A stretch of 8,270 nucleotides of DNA from the NCBI GenBank assembly GCA_905200315.1, contig CAJKKA010000066.1, positions 1 through 8,270 of the forward strand, written 5' to 3'. This DNA comes from an uncultured Clostridium sp. (GTDB taxonomy: Bacteria > Bacillota_A > Clostridia > TANB77 > CAG-508). The notes under the pieces are model-generated. The model did no database searches and was not told where the DNA came from. It saw nothing but the letters and a program-made list of their open reading frames with translations. How positions within the stretch are numbered: the first letter of the stretch is position 1; every line of letters begins with the position of its first letter. Both the position numbers and the translations under genes were made by a program. Shown piece by piece: positions 4,857 through 8,270 of the stretch.

Positions 4857-6734
4857 ATGAAGATATTAGGTGTTACTGGCTGTCCAACAGGTATTGCACA
4901 TACTTTTATGGCCGAAAAAGCTTTAAAAGAAGCTGCAAAAGAGCTTGGATGTGAAATTAAAGTAGAAACAAATGGAGCAATTGGGGTAGAAAATGCACTT
5001 ACAGCAAAGGATATTCAAGAAGCTGATGCAATAATAGTTGCATGTGATAAAAATGTAGATATGGAACGTTTTAATGGAAGACCAGTTATAGACGTTTCTG
5101 TTACTGAAGGTATAAATCATGCAAAAGAATTAATACAAAAATGTATAGATAAAAAGGTTCCAATAAGAAAAGGTAATGTAAAAATATCAAATTATAATCA
5201 AGATGAAAAGGTTTCATTTGGCCGTCAAATATACAAACATCTTATGAATGGGGTATCACATATGCTTCCATTAGTTGTAGCAGGTGGTGTACTAACAGCA
5301 ATATCATTTTTATGGGGGATTTACTCATTTGACCCAACTTCACCTCAATATAATGTGATAGCTGCAACAATAAAAGAAGTGGGTGGATATTCAATGAACC
5401 TAATGGTTCCAGTTTTAACGGCGTTTATAGCACAATCAATTGCAGGTAGACCTGGTATGTTGGCTGGGTTTGTAGCAGGGATGATAGCAAGTGCTACAGG
5501 TTCAGGATTTATAGGTGGTATAATCGGTGGTTTCGCAGGTGGATACTTCACTCAGTTTGTAGTTAATTTATTAAGAAATCTTCCAAGACAACTTGAAGGA
5601 TTAAAATCTATCTTTATAGTTCCAATAATAACTGTATTAGTTGTTGGTGTAGGTATGATATTACTTGGTGGACCATGTTCAATGCTTAATGAATCAATGA
5701 TGTCTTTCTTAGAAGGAATGCAAAAATCATCACCAGTAATACTAGGGTTAATAATAGGTTGTATGTCTGCATTTGATATGGGTGGTCCAGTAAATAAAGC
5801 AGCATATGTAACAGGAACTATGTTATTAGCGCAAGGAAATTATTTATTTATGGCAGGTGTATCAGCAGCTTGTATAACACCACCACTTATAATAGCTTTA
5901 GCAGCAACATTTAAAAAAGATCGTTTTACAGAAGAGGATAGAACAGCAGGTTTAATAAATTATGTATTAGGTTGTACACATATAACAGAAGGTGCAATAC
6001 CATTTGCAGCAAAAAATCCATTGAAAGTAATACCAGTATTGATGGCAGGATCTTCAATATCAGCAATAGCAACTTATATAATGAAAGTAGAGGTACCAGC
6101 ACCTCACGGAGGATTTTTAATATTAGGGTTAGTTAATAAACCATTAATATGGATTACTTGTATATTATTAGGTTCTGCAATTGGGGCAGTATTATATGTA
6201 TTAGTAACTCCAAAAGTAGAAGTAGCAATAGCTGGACAAGATGTAGGTGTAGTAAATGATGTAGAAAAAAATGAAATAAAACACGATTCTCAAAAAAATG
6301 ATTTATATAAAGAAAATACAGTTTGCATGAATTTAAAATCTAAAACAAAACAAGATGTAATAAATGAAATGGTAGAATTACTAGATAAAAATGGAATTTT
6401 AAATAATAAAAACGAATTTAAAAAAGAAATATTAGAAAGAGAAGAGTTATCTTCAACAGGATTTGGAAATGGAATTGCGATACCTCATGCAAAAACATCT
6501 GCAGTTAAAATCCCAAGAGTTGCAGTAGGTATATCAAAAGATGGGTTCGATTTTGACTCAGTTGATGGAAATAAAGCAAATTTAATATTTATGATAGCAG
6601 CTGGTGATGATGACAATGACTTGCATCTAAAAACTTTATCTCACTTAGCACAAAATTTAATGGATGATGAATTTGTAAAAGAGATATTAAATAGTAAAAG
6701 TAAAAAGGAAATAGTACAACTTTTAAGTAGATAA
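4857..6734 (+). CDS. fruA: PTS fructose-family permease, fused IIB-IIC-IIA
   Basis: This 625-residue sugar transporter imports a hexose and phosphorylates it, normally at C1. IIB (about 1-100) has the phosphocysteine C9 in GVTGCPTGIAHT (5-16). IIC (about 125-455) is a multi-helix membrane domain with many GG/GxG helix motifs. It contains SAFDMGGPVNKAAYV (304-318) and the family motif CTHITEGAIPFA (373-384). A hydrophilic linker (about 456-487) leads to IIA (about 488-625), whose phosphohistidine is H544 in GIAIPHAKT (539-547). The phosphate path is therefore HPr to H544, to C9, to sugar. The order B-C-A differs from the A-B-C layout of typical Firmicute FruA. It begins one base after the kinase stop, with GAAGGGTAGG (4842-4851) as a likely SD inside the kinase gene, and ends with tandem TAA stops. 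All key residues are intact. Confidence 0.93.
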   Translation: MKILGVTGCPTGIAHTFMAEKALKEAAKELGCEIKVETNGAIGVENALTAKDIQEADAIIVACDKNVDMERFNGRPVIDVSVTEGINHAKELIQKCIDKKVPIRKGNVKISNYNQDEKVSFGRQIYKHLMNGVSHMLPLVVAGGVLTAISFLWGIYSFDPTSPQYNVIAATIKEVGGYSMNLMVPVLTAFIAQSIAGRPGMLAGFVAGMIASATGSGFIGGIIGGFAGGYFTQFVVNLLRNLPRQLEGLKSIFIVPIITVLVVGVGMILLGGPCSMLNESMMSFLEGMQKSSPVILGLIIGCMSAFDMGGPVNKAAYVTGTMLLAQGNYLFMAGVSAACITPPLIIALAATFKKDRFTEEDRTAGLINYVLGCTHITEGAIPFAAKNPLKVIPVLMAGSSISAIATYIMKVEVPAPHGGFLILGLVNKPLIWITCILLGSAIGAVLYVLVTPKVEVAIAGQDVGVVNDVEKNEIKHDSQKNDLYKENTVCMNLKSKTKQDVINEMVELLDKNGILNNKNEFKKEILEREELSSTGFGNGIAIPHAKTSAVKIPRVAVGISKDGFDFDSVDGNKANLIFMIAAGDDDNDLHLKTLSHLAQNLMDDEFVKEILNSKSKKEIVQLLSR

Positions 6735-6764
6735 TAAATACTTAATTGATATAGGGGTGATAAA

Positions 6765-7613
6765 ATGGCTTTAGTTACAACGAAACAAATGTTAATAAAT
6801 GCTCAAAAAGACAATTATGCAGTAGGAGCTTTCAATGTAGAAAATATGGAAATGGTTATGGCAGTAGTTGAAGCAGCAGAGGAATTAAACTCACCTGTAA
6901 TAATGCAGACAACACCATCAACTGTAAAATATGCAGATGTAGAATTCTTTTTAGCAAATGCAAAAGTAGCAGCTGAAAAAGCAAATGTTCCGATTGCAAT
7001 GCATCTTGATCATGGAAATAGTTTTGAACTTGCAATAAAAGCATTTAGAGCTGGATATACTTCAGTTATGATAGATGGTTCACATAGCAGTTTTGAGGAA
7101 AATATAGAATTAACTAAATCAGTAGTAGATGTTTGCAATTGCGCAAATATACCAGTAGAAGCTGAGTTAGGTAAAGTTGGTGGAAAAGAAGATGATTTAG
7201 ATGGCGGAGATGGTATATATACAGATCCAGAAGAAGCAAAACAATTTGTTGAAAAGACAGGAGTAGATTCACTAGCAGTAGCAATTGGAACAGCACATGG
7301 TGTTTATAAGGGTGAACCTAAGCTAGACATAGATAGATTATCAGAAATAAGACAAGTTGTAGATATACCACTAGTTCTTCACGGAACATCTGGTGTACCT
7401 GATGAAACTGTTGAGAAATGCATTGAAAGAGGTATTTGTAAAGTTAATTATGCAACAGATTTAAGAATTGCATTCAGCAAAGGTGTAAAAGAAGTATTAG
7501 ATAAAAATCCTGATACAATAGATCCTAAAAAATATAGCTCATTAGGAAGAGAATATGTAAAAGAATATGTAAAATCAAAAATCTTAGTTTGCAAAAGTAA
7601 TAATAAAGCATAG
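6765..7613 (+). CDS. Class II (zinc) ketose-bisphosphate aldolase, fructose/tagatose type
   Basis: The protein has 282 residues, the normal length for the FbaA/GatY/KbaY group. It reversibly cleaves a ketose 1,6-bisphosphate to dihydroxyacetone phosphate and glyceraldehyde 3-phosphate. Family signature 1 is visible as IAMHLDHGNS (77-86), with catalytic D82 and zinc ligand H83. Signature 2 is VEAELGKVGGKEDDL (131-145). The other zinc histidines are H178 in AIGTAHGVY and H206 in VLHGTSG. NYATDLR (228-234) is the substrate-phosphate region. The AIGTAHG form and overall pattern recall the tagatose-bisphosphate aldolases GatY/KbaY. The KGEP after HGVY recalls B. subtilis FbaA, so both names stay open and I give no symbol. 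It lies 30 bases after the PTS gene with its own SD GGGGTGA (6754-6760), and it is the last gene of the operon, before a terminator. Confidence 0.92.
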   Translation: MALVTTKQMLINAQKDNYAVGAFNVENMEMVMAVVEAAEELNSPVIMQTTPSTVKYADVEFFLANAKVAAEKANVPIAMHLDHGNSFELAIKAFRAGYTSVMIDGSHSSFEENIELTKSVVDVCNCANIPVEAELGKVGGKEDDLDGGDGIYTDPEEAKQFVEKTGVDSLAVAIGTAHGVYKGEPKLDIDRLSEIRQVVDIPLVLHGTSGVPDETVEKCIERGICKVNYATDLRIAFSKGVKEVLDKNPDTIDPKKYSSLGREYVKEYVKSKILVCKSNNKA

Positions 7614-7616
7614 ATA

Positions 7617-7641
7617 TAAAATTGAAATAAATACAATTTTA
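7617..7641. repeat. AT-rich 8-bp hairpin between aldolase stop and terminator
   Basis: TAAAATTG (7617-7624) pairs with CAATTTTA (7634-7641) around a 9-base loop, immediately ahead of the main terminator. On its own it is too AT-rich to stop transcription. It may help protect the operon's 3' end or be incidental. Confidence 0.4.
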
Positions 7642-7647
7642 AAATAT

Positions 7648-7676
7648 AAAAGCTGTGGCAAATTGCTACAGCTTTT
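7648..7676 (+). terminator. Intrinsic terminator of the PTS operon
   Basis: AAAAGCTGTGGC (7648-7659) pairs with GCTACAGCTTTT (7665-7676) over 12 bp, with one G-U wobble and a 5-base loop. The T run continues only briefly (TTTTCTGTTG), so termination may be good rather than absolute. It begins 35 bases after the aldolase stop. Confidence 0.85.
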
Positions 7677-7746
7677 CTGTTGTAAACACATATAGATATT
7701 AAGATAATAAAAATATAATTGTAATATTTGGTAAAAACATAAAATC

Positions 7747-7775
7747 TGTTTCATAACATATCTAATGGGTATAAT
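7747..7775 (+). promoter_or_regulatory. Candidate promoter of the BFD-type ferredoxin gene
   Basis: A perfect TATAAT (7770-7775) is preceded at 17 bases by TGTTTC (7747-7752), a moderate -35. The transcript would start near 7782 and carry a leader of about 57 bases. The leader contains the small palindrome AGAAAGCTTTCT (7799-7810). Confidence 0.5.
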
Positions 7776-7838
7776 AAAAATGTCGACAGAATATAAATAG
7801 AAAGCTTTCTAAATATTAATTGAAACAGGAGAACTAAA

Positions 7839-8012
7839 ATGGAAGATAGAGTAGTATGTACATGTTTAGATATTACATATAATACAATCAAAGAAGCAAT
7901 CGAAAATGGCGCTAAAACTTTAGACGACATAAAAGATGAAACTGAAGCAGGTACTATATGTGGTATGTGTGAAGATGAAATACAAGAAATATTAGATGAG
8001 TTAGTAAAATAA
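7839..8012 (+). CDS. Small BFD-type [2Fe-2S]-binding protein
   Basis: This 57-residue ORF starts MEDRVVCTCLDITY and ends IQEILDELVK. Its four cysteines, C7, C9, C41 and C44, give C-x-C-x31-C-x2-C. That is the [2Fe-2S] ligand pattern of the BFD-like domain of bacterioferritin-associated ferredoxin, also found as a module in larger flavoenzymes. The residues between (TIKEAIENGAKTLDDIKDET) fit the helical core, and the whole protein is a single such domain, slightly shorter than E. coli Bfd. The start follows AGGAGAA (7827-7833) at proper spacing. It has its own promoter and terminator, so it is monocistronic, with no bacterioferritin, NAD(P)H oxidase or nitrite reductase partner here. It probably carries electrons or senses iron or redox state in the cytoplasm; the partner is unknown. 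Confidence 0.88.
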   Translation: MEDRVVCTCLDITYNTIKEAIENGAKTLDDIKDETEAGTICGMCEDEIQEILDELVK

Positions 8013-8021
8013 TTTTGAATA

Positions 8022-8062
8022 AAAGACTATGGAAGATGAATTGTTCATCATCTATAGTCTTT
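8022..8062 (+). terminator. Intrinsic terminator of the BFD gene
   Basis: A 19-bp hairpin pairs 8022-8040 with 8044-8062 around the loop TTG. One G-U wobble (8031) and one A-A mismatch (8034) interrupt it. The outer stem is AAAGACTAT/ATAGTCTTT and the inner stem GATGAA/TTCATC. It starts 10 bases after the stop codon. The T-tract (CTTTATTTG) is interrupted. Confidence 0.82.
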
Positions 8063-8141
8063 ATTTGATTTTCATCTCATATTTTGGGTTCATTTTGTAA
8101 ATAATCAATATAAGAAATTAAAAATATAAAATTAGTAAAAT

Positions 8142-8173
8142 TTGTTTATTTAAGTAATAGCTGGGTATATAAT
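8142..8173 (+). promoter_or_regulatory. Candidate promoter for the gene at the right edge
   Basis: TATAAT (8168-8173) lies in the context TGGGTATATAAT, similar to TGGGTATAAT in front of the BFD gene. TTGTTT (8142-8147) has a 20-base spacer and TTTATT (8145-8150) a 17-base spacer, so the -35 is uncertain. The leader to the ATG at 8260 would be about 80 bases. I see no defined RNA structure in it. Confidence 0.4.
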
Positions 8174-8259
8174 AAATAGAAAATACTAAACAAAACAATA
8201 TATAGAACGGCAATTAAGATATATTGACATAAATTATTGAAAAAATAGGAGGTAAATTA

Positions 8260-8270
8260 ATGAGCAATGT
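8260..8270 (+). CDS. 5' end of a gene continuing beyond the right edge
   Basis: ATG at 8260-8262 is followed by AGC AAT GT, beginning M-S-N-V if the fourth codon is GTN. It sits 6 bases after a perfect SD AGGAGGT (8247-8253), which makes a real start very likely. Nothing can be said about its product. Confidence 0.7.

Noticed and set aside
6856..7296. Leucine-rich minus-strand open frames inside the aldolase
   Set aside because: They are antisense to an intact aldolase with all active-site residues; the leucine richness comes from reversed AT-rich codons.
8224..8229. Perfect TTGACA that looks like a -35 box
   Set aside because: At 17-base spacing the -10 position falls on the AGGAGG SD site, so it cannot drive the gene starting at 8260.

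Overview
The window is AT-rich and gene-dense, with strong Shine-Dalgarno (SD) sites, A/T-ending codons and short intergenic regions closed by hairpin terminators. Together with the gene families present, this points to the chromosome of a low-GC anaerobic Firmicute, most likely a Clostridia member such as the Peptostreptococcaceae. The taxonomic call is an inference from composition and protein style, not from a marker gene. I see no rRNA, tRNA, CRISPR array, transposase or phage gene.

Left part (1-2760): a set of mostly single-gene units. A short minus-strand reading frame runs off the left edge. It is followed by a YiaC/YjaB-like GNAT acetyltransferase (272-697) and a hairpin terminator shared with a convergent gene (786-1133). 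That gene encodes a small protein with an N-terminal membrane segment and a C-terminal XRE-type helix-turn-helix. Divergent from it is a solitary TerD-domain protein (1382-1921), and then a cytidylate-kinase-like P-loop protein (2075-2683) with a very strong terminator.

Central part (2951-7676): a sugar phosphotransferase (PTS) locus. An RpiR-family regulator (2951-3715) precedes a 216-base regulatory gap packed with TGAAAA/TTTTCA half-sites. After the gap come three tightly spaced genes: a PfkB-family sugar-phosphate kinase (3932-4855), a fructose-family PTS permease with domain order IIB-IIC-IIA (4857-6734), and a class II ketose-bisphosphate aldolase (6765-7613). A terminator follows. The three enzymes form a complete route: sugar uptake as a 1-phosphate, phosphorylation to a 1,6-bisphosphate, and cleavage to triose phosphates. 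Fructose is the default substrate. The aldolase resembles tagatose-bisphosphate aldolases as much as glycolytic ones, so D-tagatose (via tagatose 1-phosphate) is a real alternative.

Right part (7677-8270): a 57-residue BFD-type [2Fe-2S] protein gene (7839-8012) with its own promoter and terminator, then the first codons of another gene (from 8260) behind a perfect SD site.

Nothing here is convincingly a new kind of system. The points most worth following up are the sugar specificity of the PTS operon, its operator cluster, the membrane-tethered HTH protein and the orphan BFD protein.
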